Part shown: positions 21,217 through 33,230 of the stretch, one piece after another
How positions within the stretch are numbered: position 1 is the stretch's first letter
How the letters are laid out: each line of letters starts with the position of its first letter
Assembly (NCBI GenBank): GCA_963930655.1
Contig: OZ005602.1
Span: 7,680,001 to 7,744,000 of the forward strand
Source: Myrica gale
Taxonomy: Eukaryota > Streptophyta > Magnoliopsida > Fagales > Myricaceae
Reading direction: 5' to 3'
Length of the DNA: 64,000 bases
The notes under the pieces: model-generated
Database searches by the model: none
Told to the model about the DNA's origin: nothing
The model's input: only the letters and a program-made list of their open reading frames with translations
Position numbers and translations under genes: made by a program

Positions 21217-22663
21217 ATTGTTAATCTGCCTAAATATCCATACGGTTTTATTTTTATTTTATTTTTTCTAAATTATCCATACAGTTTTAGCTTGAACCTT
21301 GTGCTCAACTTCTTATGAGTGAACTTGTAAATCCAAAAGTTTGAAAACTGTGACATAATAGGCAGCTATTTAGAAATTCAATTGATGCATACTCGTGAAC
21401 GCTTTCTGCTCCACCCGAAATTTTGAAAACTTCGACATGATAGGCAGCTGTTTAGATATTCAAGTGATATTGCAGGCTTCTTGATTTGTAAACGCAAAGG
21501 CTAGAATGTCATGTTCTAAAAAAAAAAGGAAGAACTGCGTATATTGACAGCCTACACCACAATATTCTCAACTCAAATTATATATACGGAGGATATGAAA
21601 CTTATGGGGGTCTTCCGTACGTTCGCTGTTGGGTCGCACTCGCACAAGCATGCTGGACTAGTGGACCTTGCATGATGAACCCTTCAACACAATTGACAGC
21701 CCTCATATTTGTGGGAATGTGGGCACTTCTGTGACCAATTAGAATGCTTGTGACGAGGCAAGGTAGGTGAACTATAGCCATTTGTACGTTTTCGAGTGAA
21801 TTAATTGCAAAAAACTTTACCAAAAAATTATATTACTTAATTAACCACATAAAACTATTAATTACCACGTGAGCGGCGTATATTACACAAATTACCACTC
21901 CACTCGAGTAAGAATTAATATTAATTATGTCATGCACGTGGCCTATTTAAACTCGATTTATATTATACGCCAAGTGTTCTTGCACTGCATAATGTTTATT
22001 CCCTGATCTCGATCCCTTTAAAACTTCTAAATCTCTGTCTTAAGGTCATTGAAATGCCTTCGAATTACTTAGTGGAAGACTTGATTAAAAAGGTTACTGA
22101 TAAAAAAAGCCCGTTAATTGGTTTAGAAACTTGAACGAATGAAGGGAAATAACCCAAAATATTAAAATCGGTATATTTATACTTAGGAAAACCTTATGTC
22201 GGTTAATGACTAAAAGGAAAATAGCAAAATCATATAAAGTATCGTATCGTAATAATATGCACATATATAGGAAAATCTCATTAACGAATTAGCTTAAAAC
22301 TGATTGGTATCGTAAAAAGATTAAGACGAGATTAAATGAAATAAAGAAACCTTGTAGCAAGAAATTAACATAGAGAAATACATGTTTTCATTTAAAACTG
22401 ATTGATCCAAGTGTTATTTGCACTGCATAATGTTTATTCCCTGATCTTGATCCCTTTACAACTTCTAAAGCTCTGTAATGTACCATTTTGTTTCTCCATG
22501 ATTTTGAATGACAAGTAATTTAAACTGTAAAAAAAACATTATGGTTCATTCAACCATCTGTCATATTAACCACTATATTATTTTTATCTATTGAACTCTT
22601 AATTAATTTTTATTTATATTAGTGTCTTTTTGTATTGGCATTTTAAAATTGTTATTGATTAAT
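21217..22663. other. intergenic, two pairs of direct repeats
   Basis: No gene recognised. Two duplications are visible. A ~47-bp block (TTTGAAAACTGTGACATAAT...) at 21340-21386 recurs diverged at 21422-21468. A ~69-bp block containing GCACTGCATAATGTTTATT at 21970-22038 recurs at 22407-22476. The spacing of the second pair (about 437 bp) could mark the ends of a small decayed element. Confidence 0.5.
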
Positions 22664-22999
22664 ACACCTACGGTCCCTATGGTATAAGAAAATTATAAAT
22701 TAGTCTTCGAGGTATAGAAAGTTGCAAATTAGTCTATGTGGTAAGGTTTCCGTTAAAAACACGTTTTTTCGTCCATATTCGTCTCTTTCGCTAACAACTA
22801 TAATAGTAAATTACATACTCTACTTGGGGATGTAGCACGTTGTGGTTAATGTTAACTAGCATATACCGTTAGTGAAAGAGACAAGGTTGCACAGAATGAT
22901 GTATTTTTAACGAAAACATTATCACATGGATTAATTTGCAACTTTCTTTACCTCAACTATTAATTTGAAATTTTCTTATTCCGCGGAAAATGTGGGTGT
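22664..22999. mobile_element. inverted-repeat element (MITE), ~336 bp
   Basis: The left arm (ACACCTACGGTCCCTATGGT, continuing through AGAAAATTATAAATTAG) is the diverged reverse complement of the right arm (CTATTAATTTGAAATTTTCT to GTGGGTGT). The arms exceed 90 bp. The element has no coding capacity. Flanks contain TTAA-like sequence but no clean duplication, so its superfamily is undecided. Confidence 0.65.
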
Positions 23000-23265
23000 T
23001 TAAGCCATTTCTTTTAATTAGAGGGACAATTCCCCCTCTTAAGTGTTATTAGGGTCAAAACTCTAAACTAGATTTTTCAATTTGTAATTCATCTAGTACT
23101 TTAACGTTGATGAAAGTAATTTATATTTTAAAATGAATTGTTATTGTGAGAATGAAGAATAATTTTTTTGAATCTTAACCAGATTTCCCCAGTGGTTAGA
23201 GAAAGAATAATTATGCTAGGAAGTAGCACACCACAAATTTTCCTTTGAAATAAGGAAAAAAAATA

Positions 23266-23778
23266 GTTAATGACCATTTTAGTACTGGGGTTTTAGACCC
23301 TCTTTCAAAATGGTCCATAGATTTCAAATTTGCTCAAATCAATCCTTAGATTATTTTTATTTATCGATTTAATCCTTTAGTCCAATTTTATCCCTTATAT
23401 GCACAGTCAGCTAACGGCGGGACACGTCACACCCAATAAGATCCCGCCACGTGTACCAATTTGAAAAAATGATTTAAAAGCCTGCCACGTGGCATTTTCA
23501 TTTAAAAAAACAGGGGAGGCCACCCTTTTGCACGAGGGAGCCCAGATCCACGTGGCAAGTTTTTGAGGAATTTTTTTTTTCAAATTGGTACATGTGGCGG
23601 GATCTTAGTGGGTGTGATGTGTCCCGCCGTTAGTTGACAGTGCATATAAGGAACGAAATTGGATGAAAGGATTAAATCGACAAATAACAATAACCTATGG
23701 ATTGATTTGAGCAAATTTGAAACTTAAGGACTATTTTGAAACAAAGTCTAAAATCCAGGGAGCAAAATCATCATTAAC
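23266..23778. mobile_element. long-inverted-repeat element, 513 bp
   Basis: Nearly the whole element is a foldback. GTTAATGACCATTTTAGTAC at the left end is the reverse complement of the right end (ATCATCATTAAC), and the arms stay paired through the CACGTGTACCAATTTGAAAA region. The arms are about 200 bp or more. Poly-A-rich flanks hint at a duplication of roughly 9 bp, as in Mutator-type elements, but this is unclear. It contains no ORF. Confidence 0.7.
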
Positions 23779-24182
23779 CCAAAAAAAGGTAAACAGACCA
23801 CTTGGACCTGGGCCCATTAACCAGTTGACTCATCCTGAATATCCGATCTCGGATAGAAGTTTGACATCCGATCTCACATTGAAGTCTAGCCATCCGAAGA
23901 CTCCTCATAATAACTCGAATGGTCGGCGACACTCTCCTAATACAACTTTACAACCTGAATCCTCCAGAAGGCAGTCTCACAATAAGTTTGAAAATCTCAC
24001 ATTGGTATAAAAGCCAAGATATGTTCTTCAATAAACCCACGCTTAATTATATTCTCAGAATACTGATCACCTTCCTAAAGATCTAACTTGGTCGTCGAAG
24101 ACTTGACCAGAGGCCACCCCCCTCGGTGATTTTTCCAGGATTATTTGGCTTCCAAGCATTTTGCTGATTCTTAACATCATCA
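23779..24182 (+). mobile_element. Tat-lineage 5' LTR, promoter-proximal part
   Basis: The sequence ends ATCATCA directly before a TTGGCGCC primer site and contains a TATA box, TATAAAAG at 24006-24013, about 175 bp upstream of that end. This fits the R-U5 end of a Tat LTR. The left boundary is hidden because a foldback element abuts at 23778. No matching 3' LTR was found after the integrase end at 44938. Confidence 0.6.
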
Positions 24183-24202
24183 GTTGGCGCCGTCTGTGGG
24201 AA
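24183..24202 (+). other. Tat primer-binding site
   Basis: GTTGGCGCCGTCTGTGGGAA, the conserved block just after the 5' LTR in Tat-type Ty3/gypsy elements. It marks the start of the internal region and the plus orientation. Confidence 0.75.
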
Positions 24203-24256
24203 CTATTCTAGATAAAGCCACCTTTTCAGAAGATTTGTTCTAGCTATTTCACTCAG

Positions 24257-25147
24257 ATGTCCTCCATTCCAGAGGATGAAAACGATGTTGTTCAGTCCGA
24301 TGTAGTTACCAGCACGCCTCCCTCTTCCATCTGGTCACTGTCCCCGAGGGCTCGGGTGAAACTCATTCAATTTCTTGACCCATTGTTCATTCTTTCCCAT
24401 GAATAATTCATGACCGGGTTTGACATGATGTACTTTAGGCACATATGGTGGCCCAGACCGAGAAAATTCGGTTTCTCGAGCAGAAGCTTGCTGCCACAAA
24501 TGTTTTCATGGTCGGGGTTCCTACAACGACATCCCAGCTCGGTAGTTCCCCATTCACCGATAAGGTGCTCCCTTGCCCGATGCCCCAATGATTTCTCCTG
24601 CTGGCTATTGAATTCTTTGATGGCTCTGGAGACCTTTGCGACCATGTCGAAATCCTTCGCCTCCATATGCACGTGCAATTGTATGTAGACCTAATCCTCT
24701 GTTGTGCCTTTTTCCTCACCCGGAAGGGGCCAGCCCAATGGTTGTTCTCTAGTTTGCTGTCAGGGTCCGTTGGCGACTATAACACTCTTAGTGCACTGTT
24801 CATAAGCCACTATGTCTCCAACAAAATGCCTAAAAAGTTGTCTTCTTACCTATTCAGCATCAAACAAGAACCTCGAGAGAGCCTGCGAACATACCTTACT
24901 AGGTTCAATCGGGAGGCAGTAGCTACTTCTCGTGCTACCAACAAAACCAAGCTCATGGCCTTGACTAATGGCCTTCAGTCTTGTGATTTTCAGAAGTATC
25001 TCCTCCGGAAGAATCCCACCAACTTTGGTGACGCCATGAGGGAGGCCCAATAACACATCGATTGCGAGGATATGTTTGCTACTCGGGTAAGCCTCACTTC
25101 AATTCAGCCCGTGAGGTTGGAGAAATGTGGTTGGGAGCTGAACAGAT
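24257..25147 (+). pseudogene. Tat-lineage gag, truncated by a Sire-B LTR
   Basis: Begins at ATG 24257 with MSSIPEDENDVVQSD. A MVAQTEKIRFLEQKL coiled-coil segment follows, then the retrotransposon gag core: GPAQWLFSSLLSGSV, ALFISHYVSNKM, ESLRTYLTRFNREA and LMALTNGLQ. The frame is broken by stops (near 24404, 24590 and after MREAQ at 25053). It ends where the Sire-B LTR starts (25148), with CAGAT as a possible target duplication. A 317-bp second copy of its beginning lies at 30376-30692. The particle-forming function is lost. Confidence 0.8.
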
Positions 25148-26403
25148 TGTGAGTCCTAGTTTTCAGGATTAAGGCAACTCAAGAGGGGGGTAAATTGGTT
25201 TTCTAAAACTTTTCGGTATTGACTCTCAAAGACGTGTTTGCTAGTAGATACTACTTTAACACAAGTATAATATGCAATAAGAGTAAGTATGTGCTTAAAG
25301 TAAAGAGTAGGGATAAGAGAAGCAAACACTCGATTTTTAGGTGGTTCTGCAAACCCGCCTACATCCACCCCTCAAGCTCTTTCACCGAGCCTTGAGATTT
25401 TCCACTATCTTCAACCAAACACTAGCTTCCGGGTGCTAGTGAACCGTACAAGTGTTTTCCCGGGATCAACACTCAAACCCACCCAAGTGGTTTTTTGGCT
25501 CACCACTCACAACCTCACCAAGCTTGAGATATACACTCTCAAAGCTTCTTCTTTAGTGAACAATCTCACTAAAGGAAACACCTCTTTTGATAGGTAGGTT
25601 GAAGAACAAAACTCTCTCAAAGAGTAGATATAAAAATGGAAAGCTCTATCTCTTGATTCACACAAAGACAAGGATATGAAAGTGTGTTTTGTGTGAATGC
25701 TATGAGAAATATAGAATATTAAGGTTTAAGAATATTTCTCAAGTAGTAGAAATGATATGTGGTCGTTGGTTCTTCATTTTAGAAGAAATGAAGGTGTATT
25801 TATAGGCTACATATGAAAACTAGCCGTTTATAGCCGTTGGAAGTTTTCTGCTAAAACGAGCCGGTCGACCGCTACATGAACCGGTCGACAGCTTCAAGTT
25901 ACCGTTACCCCAACGGTCATATTGTCAGACGTTCAAAGCTCTATTTTAAAACCAACCGGTCGACAGCTTGAACAGCCGGTCGACCTCCTCAACTTAAGCA
26001 TGATCCGGTTCTTTTAAAAACAAGGTTTTTGACCACTTTTAAACACCCAATTTTGAAGACATACTTCCCATAAGTATATGAAGGTTTGGAGGTTTGATTG
26101 GGGTGTTTTGAAACCTTTAAAAATATTTTAATATTTCAAACCAAAGGTGAAACGGTTTATGCATGTTTCGAAAGATATGCAAGTGCGTGATTCAAATCCT
26201 TGTCAAATGTGAAATAAAGAGTTACAAAGATTATACCCTAAGGTCTTGAATCTTCACTTTGAGCTCCTTGCATCTTCTTGTTCTTCTTTCTTCAAGTCAT
26301 TGGCTCTTTTATCAAGTCGTCTATGTCTTTGAAGATGCCCACTTTATAAACTTGATCCATTTATTGAAATCATCAAAATCTCGATTGTGCACAAAAGCCA
26401 ACA
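25148..26403 (-). mobile_element. Sire-B LTR (3' LTR of a broken copy)
   Basis: Read on the minus strand it runs from TGTTGGCTTTTGTGC (26403) to GGACTCACA (25148), 1256 bp. It is followed on the right by the purine tract AAAAAGGGGGAG (minus strand), so it is the 3' LTR. It matches both LTRs of the complete Sire-B copy at 51057-55856. A TATAAATA box lies on the minus strand at 25797-25804. The partner 5' LTR was lost at a recombination junction near 30379. Confidence 0.85.
25863..25985. promoter_or_regulatory. GGTCGACC palindrome doublets, Sire-B LTR
   Basis: Four CCGGTCGAC motifs have cores at 25863, 25883, 25958 and 25978. These are two doublets, each spaced exactly 20 bp, with 95 bp between doublets. 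They lie just upstream (on the minus strand) of the TATAAATA box at 25797-25804, in the proximal promoter position. Confidence 0.7.
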
Positions 26404-26492
26404 ATCTCCCCCTTTTTGATGATGACAATAAATTGATAGTTTTGGGATGACTCCCCCTATCTTTTGCAATTGAACAAACATTTAAAACTTGG

Positions 26493-29400
26493 TGTCACGC
26501 CCCGAACGCCATCCCGCAGGGACTGTGACAGCCGCGAGCAATCCCCAGGAAAGCTCCAGCGCTCATACATACAGCGGAAAAATATACAGAATTGCGAGAG
26601 AGACGAAACTTGTATCTTAATATACACATAACATGATAACACTTAAACAAGTGACGGATCTCATCGATCAGGTCACAACAATAAAACATAGAAAAATCTT
26701 TCTTCTAAGTCAGGTAGTCCTCCTGACTTCCTTCACCTAAGGCATCTGGAATGACACAATTTTAAAAACGTGAGTCAAAAAGACTCAGCAAGGGAAAAAC
26801 ATAACTTTAAAACATGATCTTAACTTGGACTTGCTTAACATGAGAAATCATAATTCATTATGCACATGCATGTCTCATGGTTATGCATATGCTCTTGCTC
26901 GTAGACATAATCTTGTTCTTGAAATTGGCCCATGGCCCTTGAAAATGTTTCATTCATAACTTATGGGCTACTTACGCTCAATTTAACCCCTGGAGTCCGG
27001 GTTGTGCGTTCCCATCGAAACCGTCTCCCTTACCCCTGGGGACTTTTCATTTGGTCGAGCTAGCCCGTAGTTGCCCTAGGCCTGATGGCTAGACACGACC
27101 CTTGGAGGCCCACACCTTCTCATTGTCCTTCAGTGTGGTTTGCACAGCCTCTTAGGATTCACCAAACCTTCTCGCATTCGTCCTTCGGTATGGGAGTCCA
27201 TCATGATGGTACGGTACCGACCAGAGCCCCTTAACTTAACATGTCTTACCATAAAACTTTTCATATGACATTGCATAAAAATCACTTTAGAAAATCATGC
27301 AATGCTCATGCCATGCCATGCTTGCTTGAAATATCATGCTTGTTCATGAATCTATGCAGCGTATCATTCCAGTTTTGCAAAAACTGTAATACCACTTACC
27401 TCGGTCTCCTTAATTATGAGTATTGGTACGAAGATCGCTTACAAGCGATTTAAACACCTCTTAGTTACTTAGGAATTAAGCACATAAGCATACAAGAAAA
27501 ATATTTGTATATAGTTCGGTTTTTCCCCAAAAATACATTTATGAAAATACTATATCATTTTCAAAGGTTTACTTAGAAAACTCTTATTAAACACTTGAGA
27601 AAAGTATTTATCAAATCAACATAGAATCCCAAGTTAAAAACAAAAACTATTAAGGGTCTAAAACCACTAACTTAATCTCTTGCTCTCTATATGTGCTGAT
27701 TTATTCCACTACACACTAATCACTAAGATAAGTTGCTGACCAAAGCCCCAAACAATATAATTATGAGGCTTGAAATCAATATTAATCATATCCTAACCAA
27801 GTCTCCAAAACAGCAAGGTAAAGGTGCTAAAAATCCAAGCTTTGCTAATCACCCTAACAAATACCAACCCGTGGTCTTTAAGCTCCATTATTTATGCTTA
27901 ACTAACTTGCAAGATTTCTCTTAACACTAAACCTAGGTTTTAACCTCTAACTCATTCAGCCATGACATTAAATCCATTTATACATAACATGCAAATTAAC
28001 TATCATCTACCATTCATTCGGCCAGTAGGGTTCCTTCACTAAACTATTCGGCCATGCATCACTTACTAACATTTATTGAATCAATTTCATCTTCAACATG
28101 ATCCCATCCTCCAATATCAGTTTTACAACCTAGGATCTACGAATCCTAACATAATTTCAAGATCTAGCAAAGGATAATATTCGGCCAAGCATATTGTGAA
28201 CCATCATCCGAAACTTAGCATGCATTACCAACTTCATTGCATTTTCCATAAGCAACTCACAACCAAATCATTATTTCTTTCTCCATCTCTAACTTATCCC
28301 TTCCTCCAACAACTACATCACAACCAACCTATCAAATCTACCATTTTCATACAAAAATGTCAACAAGGACAATGGCCAAACAAAGAGAAATAGAACATGC
28401 AAGATTCGGCTAAGCAAAATCCTTTGCTAACCAAGAATCCAACCCTACCTCGCTTGTGCTGAACTCAAGAGTTGTAACCTAGCACAAAAATATACAAAAT
28501 CAGGACCATCGAAGGAAAAGAGCCAAAAACATTACATGCAAAACAACATCTACCTCAACCTCCAACTTAGAGCTCTCGGTTTTTACCCAAAACCTCTCTA
28601 CTCTTCAAGCTCTCGGTTCCACCTTCAAGAATGGTTCCAAGGGCTGAGAATAGTGTCTAATAGGTGCTGAAATGGAAGCTTTGAAGTGAGGAAAAAGAGA
28701 AGTAACAGCAGCTGAAAATAGCTTGAAGAAATCAAAGCAAGGCTTGAAGCTTTGGAGTGATTCGGCCAAGAGAGTGAGCTGAGTTTCTGTCAAAGGAAAA
28801 ATGGCTGAGTGAAGTGAGATTTCCAGCCACCAAGAGAGAAGAAATAAGCTGAGCAAAGGGAGGTGTTTCGGTTTCAAGAGAAAATAAGCAAACTTGAACC
28901 AAGAGGGTGAGCTTCGGTCAAGGGAAAAGAGAGAAATCAAGCTTGAGATGAGAAGTGTTCGGTCAAAGCAAATGAGCAAATGAAAATGTGAGGAAGTGGG
29001 GGGGGGGGAGATGCAATACGTGAAAGGCAAGCTGAAAAATGCATTTGGACTCAAACTATGACATGAGGGGAAAAAGGGGTGAACTTGTTATTTCCGTCCA
29101 AGCCATAATGCCTTGTCTTTTCACCTTCAATTCACCTTATCTCTTTGTCTCCAAGCTAAGCCATTCACTTGAAGCTCTCTTGCCTTGTCTTTTCACTTTC
29201 AATTCACCTTATCTCTTTGTCTCCAAGCTAAGCCATTCACGTGAAGCTCTCTTGCCTTGTCTTTTCACTTTCAATTCACCTAATCTCTCCTCTTGCTCTT
29301 CACGTGATCACCAAGGGAAAAGGCAACTTCATTTGCTCATTTAGCCTTCACGTGAATACCTAGTGTCTAGAATTTTCTCACCTTTTGCATATCACTTATC

Positions 29401-30029
29401 TACTTTTCATTCCACTTATCAAATAGCTACTATGGCTTATCACACACATATATATATTCTAACTTATCACCAACAACTTATCAACTTATCAACATAATAA
29501 TTTATCTCAAGATAATCATTCTAGCCTATCTCTAAGATAGCCACAACAACCTATCATCTTAAAACTCTCTAGCTTATCACTACGGTAAGCACACCGACTT
29601 ATCAATTAAATTCTTTTCAAGCTATCATATATCTCTAGTAGCTTATCATATAATATCTCTAATGATAATTTAAGACTAATAATAATTAAGGCTACATAAT
29701 GATGATCAAGGCTACATAAATATTTTCGGCCATGATATATCAATTTCTCTTCATAATTTAATTTTATGGATTATGGAATATAATAAGCAAATGAAAAAAT
29801 ATAAGTCCATAAAAGAAACTTACCTAACAAGTTTCGGCTCTTAGGAAAAATATAATTTAAACTTGTACTAAAAACTTCCACAATGAAAAAGAAATTATTT
29901 AAAGAAAATTCTTGAATAAAATTTCATAATAAGTTAATGTACCATAAACATTAAACTTAGAATATGGCCCCGAAAATTAAATTAAAACAAATACAAAGGA
30001 AATAACAAAAGGATAAACGGGGTCTCACA
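26493..30029 (-). mobile_element. G1 solo LTR, 3537 bp
   Basis: Read on the minus strand it runs from TGTGAGACCCCG (30029) to CGGGGCGTGACA (26493). It has perfect CTTGG duplications at 26488-26492 and 30030-30034, inside Sire-B internal sequence. No internal domains are present. A 72-bp tandem repeat lies near its start. The 149-aa Ser/Leu/Phe-rich ORF at 28605-29054 sits in leader-like DNA and is not credible as a gene. Confidence 0.92.
29111..29300. repeat. 72-bp tandem repeat, about 2.6 copies
   Basis: CCTTGTCTTTTCAC recurs at 29111, 29183 and 29255, an exact 72-bp period. The units run through TTATCTCTTTGTCTCCAAGC and CATTCACNTGAAGCTCTC with very few differences, so the duplication is recent. 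A period of 72 keeps the 29039-29344 frame open by arithmetic only. Confidence 0.85.
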
Positions 30030-30375
30030 CTTGGAGACAAAGTATTAGTAATAGCCATTTGGATTCATAAAGAGTAATATAATCAAAATATAATCCAATT
30101 CAAAAGGAGAATACATAGTCATCAAAACTATTAGTACATTTCTCCCCCTTTGTCACATCAAAAAGAAAGGATACATATCTCTCCAAATATGCATTCTAAA
30201 AACAAAGGGAATCCAAGCATGTAAATATTTAAGAATTCTCCCCCTTTGTCAATCAAAAAGAGAATGCATGGATAGAAGTCAAAAATCAGTTATAAGAGAT
30301 CATCTAAAAGAATAACTTGTAGTTTTAAATGACAATCTCATTGAAATGGTATAGATGATGTCTAACGGAGACTCA

Positions 30376-30692
30376 AGAGGATGAAAACGATGTTGTTCAG
30401 TCCGATGTAGTTGCCGGCACGCCTCCATGAATAATTCCCATCTGGTCACTGTCCCTGAGGGCTCGGGTGAAACTCATTCAATTTCTTGACCCATTGTTCA
30501 TTCTTTCCCATGAATAATTCGTGACCAAGTTAGACATGGTGCACTTTAGGCACATATGGTGGCCCAGACCGAGAAAATTTGGTTTCTCGAGCAGAAGTTT
30601 GCTGCCACAGATTTTTTCAAGGTCGGTGTTCCTACAACGATATCCCAGCTCGGTAGTTCCCATTCACCGATAAGGTGCTCTCTTGCCCGATG
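30376..30692 (+). pseudogene. second copy of Tat gag start
   Basis: GAGGATGAAAACGATGTTGT through TAAGGTGCTCTCTTGCCCGA repeats 24264-24578 with scattered differences and small indels. It begins inside an AGAG match to Sire-B and ends abruptly where a truncated Sire-A LTR begins. It lies on the wrong side of the Sire-B LTR to be the displaced continuation of the first gag. It is therefore a second Tat copy or a duplication, joined by illegitimate recombination. Confidence 0.8.
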
Positions 30693-32159
30693 CACCTTAG
30701 CTTCACGGGTGCTAAGGAACCTTTACAAAATGTTTTCCGAGCTTACACTTCAACTCTCACAAATCCTCACAACCTAGAGGATTTCTTCTGCTCTCACAAG
30801 TAGGACCAAGTGTTTTTCGAGCTTACAATTCAACTCTCACAAATCCTCACAACCTAGAGGATTTGTTCTACTCTCACAAGTAGGACCAAGTGTTTCCCCA
30901 ACACTTAAGTGTTTTACAAAGGATGGTTACAATGAAGGCTCTCTAAGCCGAATGAGCAAATGAGGCACAAATGTGTAGAATGGCTCTCTAAGCCAAATTT
31001 GCAAGTGAAAATCTCACAATATGTGGAATGACTCTCTAAGCCAAATTATCAAATGGAAAGCTCAATAGAGTGCAAGAGGATTAAATTCTAAAAGGAAATC
31101 TATAGTTTGGAAGATATGAGCACAAACCTTTTTGGTAGATGTGAGTTTCCCTCTTCTTCAATGCACTTTCTCTCTCTAGAAGCTAGGGCAAGATGTGATT
31201 GCAAGTGTGTTGTCCCTTCTTCAAGAAATCTCTCTCTCTTTGGAGGCTAGGTCGTCAATAATGAACAATGGAGGAAGATTGAACAATGAGAGCTTTGATC
31301 TTGGTAGAATCAGCAAATGGAAACTTTGGATCTTGCTTGCTTTCTCTCTCTAATGGAGGTAGTGTTTGAATAATGAGCAAGTCCTCCTCTTCTTCAAGAA
31401 ATTTCTCTTCCTTTGAAGTATGGGTTGTCAATGATGAGCAAGAGGAAAATATTTGACAATGAAGAGCTTCAGCCTTGAAGAAATCAGCAAATGAAAAACT
31501 TTGAAGACTTTTTGAACGATCTGGCGTTGTTCCAGGAAATCTGAAATTTCGCACAATGTGTCGACACATTGATTGTATGTGCTGACACATTGAACTTGGT
31601 CTTGAAATGTAAAGTCTCGGGTGTTAGTTCAATGTGTCGACACAATGGTCCAATATGTCGACAACTTCAACACTTAGTAAAAAAAATCGTTTTGAAGGCC
31701 AGAAAATGCAAACTCTCGGGTGTTAGTTCAATGTATCGACACTATGCTCCAATGTGTCGACACCATGCTCCAATGTGTAGACACTTCCAACACTTAGCCA
31801 AAAAATCACTTTGAATCCTAGAAAATGCAAACTCTCGGGTAGTAGTGCAATGTGTCAACACCATCCAACAATGTATCGACACTTACAAGTGCTGGAGAGT
31901 TTTTCAGCAACTTCAAAGTGTTCAATCCATTCCAAAACTTTTTTAAACACCTATAATATGAAAAATTGATCATATCAACTTATGTAATGATGTTCAAGTG
32001 CACTTAGAATTAATTTAGTGAGTGAAACCTCAATCATTTTTAAAAACAAATTAGAAATTGTGGATTGACAATGTAAAATCTAAAAGTCTTCAACCTTAGA
32101 ATATTTTGTTATCATCAAAATCATTTATAGATTTTTTGTAAAACAACCTTGGGCTAACA
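30693..32159 (-). mobile_element. Sire-A 3' LTR, truncated
   Basis: Homologous to 37188-38730. The last ~320 bp of the LTR (its 3' end) are missing at the junction with Tat gag. Its palindrome array starts with GTGTCGACAC at 31558, then variants at 31579, 31634, 31655, 31733, 31754 and 31775. All doublets or triplets are spaced exactly 21 bp. Internal purine tract: TCTCCTCCTTTTT just right of 32159. Confidence 0.85.
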
Positions 32160-32845
32160 ATCTCCTCCTTTTTTATGATGACAAAACCCTGTTAAAAACA
32201 ACAATTTGCTAACCAATAGAAAAGCTCCCCCTGGGAACAAGCAGAAGTTTTTTTTATGATATTTTTAGCAAAAATGACTTTAGGATTTTACAAAAAATTT
32301 GCAAGATTTTCCTTTGTAAATGGAGGTTTCCCAAAATCTAAAAACACAAAAGAAACACTTCTATAAGCTTCCTCCCAACTTCCCAAACTTCTAATTTCAA
32401 TAGAACACAAGACTTCAAATAATCCCAATAGAAAGTTAGGAATACTACCTGGAAGCAAGTCTCACTTTTTTCTCAATGAAGTGCAAATGGATAAGCACTT
32501 CTCAAATCCTTATTGATACCAAAGAGATAATCAACAAATATAAGCATAACCAAATAATTCATTGGAGGCAAATAAATATCAGAGATATGCATAGATAAGG
32601 CAAGTCAAGTGATCAGTCCAAAAAGAAATGTTCTCATTAAGAGCTAAGAAGTCGACATAAAACTTATAAACTTCTCCCCACTTTTAACATAATACCTCTA
32701 ATTTCTCCCCCTTTGGCATCATCAAAAATAGGATAAGGATAGGGCAAGAGCAGTTTGCTATATAGGTAGGAGTCTATGTAGTAGTGGAGGTAAAATGTTT
32801 GAATTTTTGGATAGGAGGAGGAGGATACTCAATTTCAAACTTCTT

Positions 32846-33230
32846 CAGTCAGCCCATCCAAGTCATGGAGAACCAATAAGTCCATTTCAAATGGAGCTCA
32901 GCTTTCAAATAAAGCTCAGTAGCCTTGACGACATCTTCAGCAGTGGAGTGCACAATATTCTTAGGAAATTCATCCACTGTATTTTGAATCACTTTGCTTG
33001 TCACATGGAGGTTGTTTAGTTGATTCTTGAGACCCCTCATTTTCTTATCAATATCCCCAAAACACTTTCTATAAACACCACTCAGCTTCGTAATATCTTC
33101 CAATCTCATCTTCAAACTAGTGGTCACGTCCTTCGTATTCTTACCCAATCTTTTCAGTTCCTTCTCGATATCAGCAATTGAATTCTCTTCCTCATTATCA
33201 TCTTTTTCTTCAAAATCTGAGCCTCCTTCA
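32846..33230 (-). pseudogene. Sire-A downstream ORF, env-like position, coiled coil
   Basis: On the minus strand an acidic start (FEEKDDNEEENSIADIEKEL) leads into a heptad-like helix (TKDVTTSLKMRLEDITKL, DKKMRGLKNQLNNLHVTSK) and ends before a WFSMTWMG tail. Sireviruses often carry an extra ORF after pol, called env-like, and this occupies that place. No signal peptide or transmembrane segment is visible, so envelope function is not supported. A stop or frameshift lies upstream near 33230. It is a remnant of unknown role. Confidence 0.4.

Larger units (their letters stand above)
26404..30379 (-). mobile_element. Sire-B internal 3' region, split by a G1 solo LTR
   Basis: Internal sequence 26404-26492 and 30030-30379 matches 52321-52740 of the complete Sire-B copy. 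It has repeated CTCCCCCTTTGTCA-type tracts (purine tracts on the element strand) and no coding domain. The interruption is a G1 solo LTR with a CTTGG duplication. At 30376-30379 an AGAG microhomology joins it to Tat gag sequence, where the rest of the copia element is lost. Confidence 0.75.

Noticed and set aside
28605..29054. 149-aa minus-strand ORF with hydrophobic stretches
   Set aside because: Inside a G1 solo LTR, composition-driven, no domain, and interrupted in other copies.
32846..33230. Retroviral-type envelope gene in Sire-A
   Set aside because: The position fits the env-like ORF of Sireviruses, but there is no signal peptide, transmembrane segment or cleavage site, only a coiled coil.
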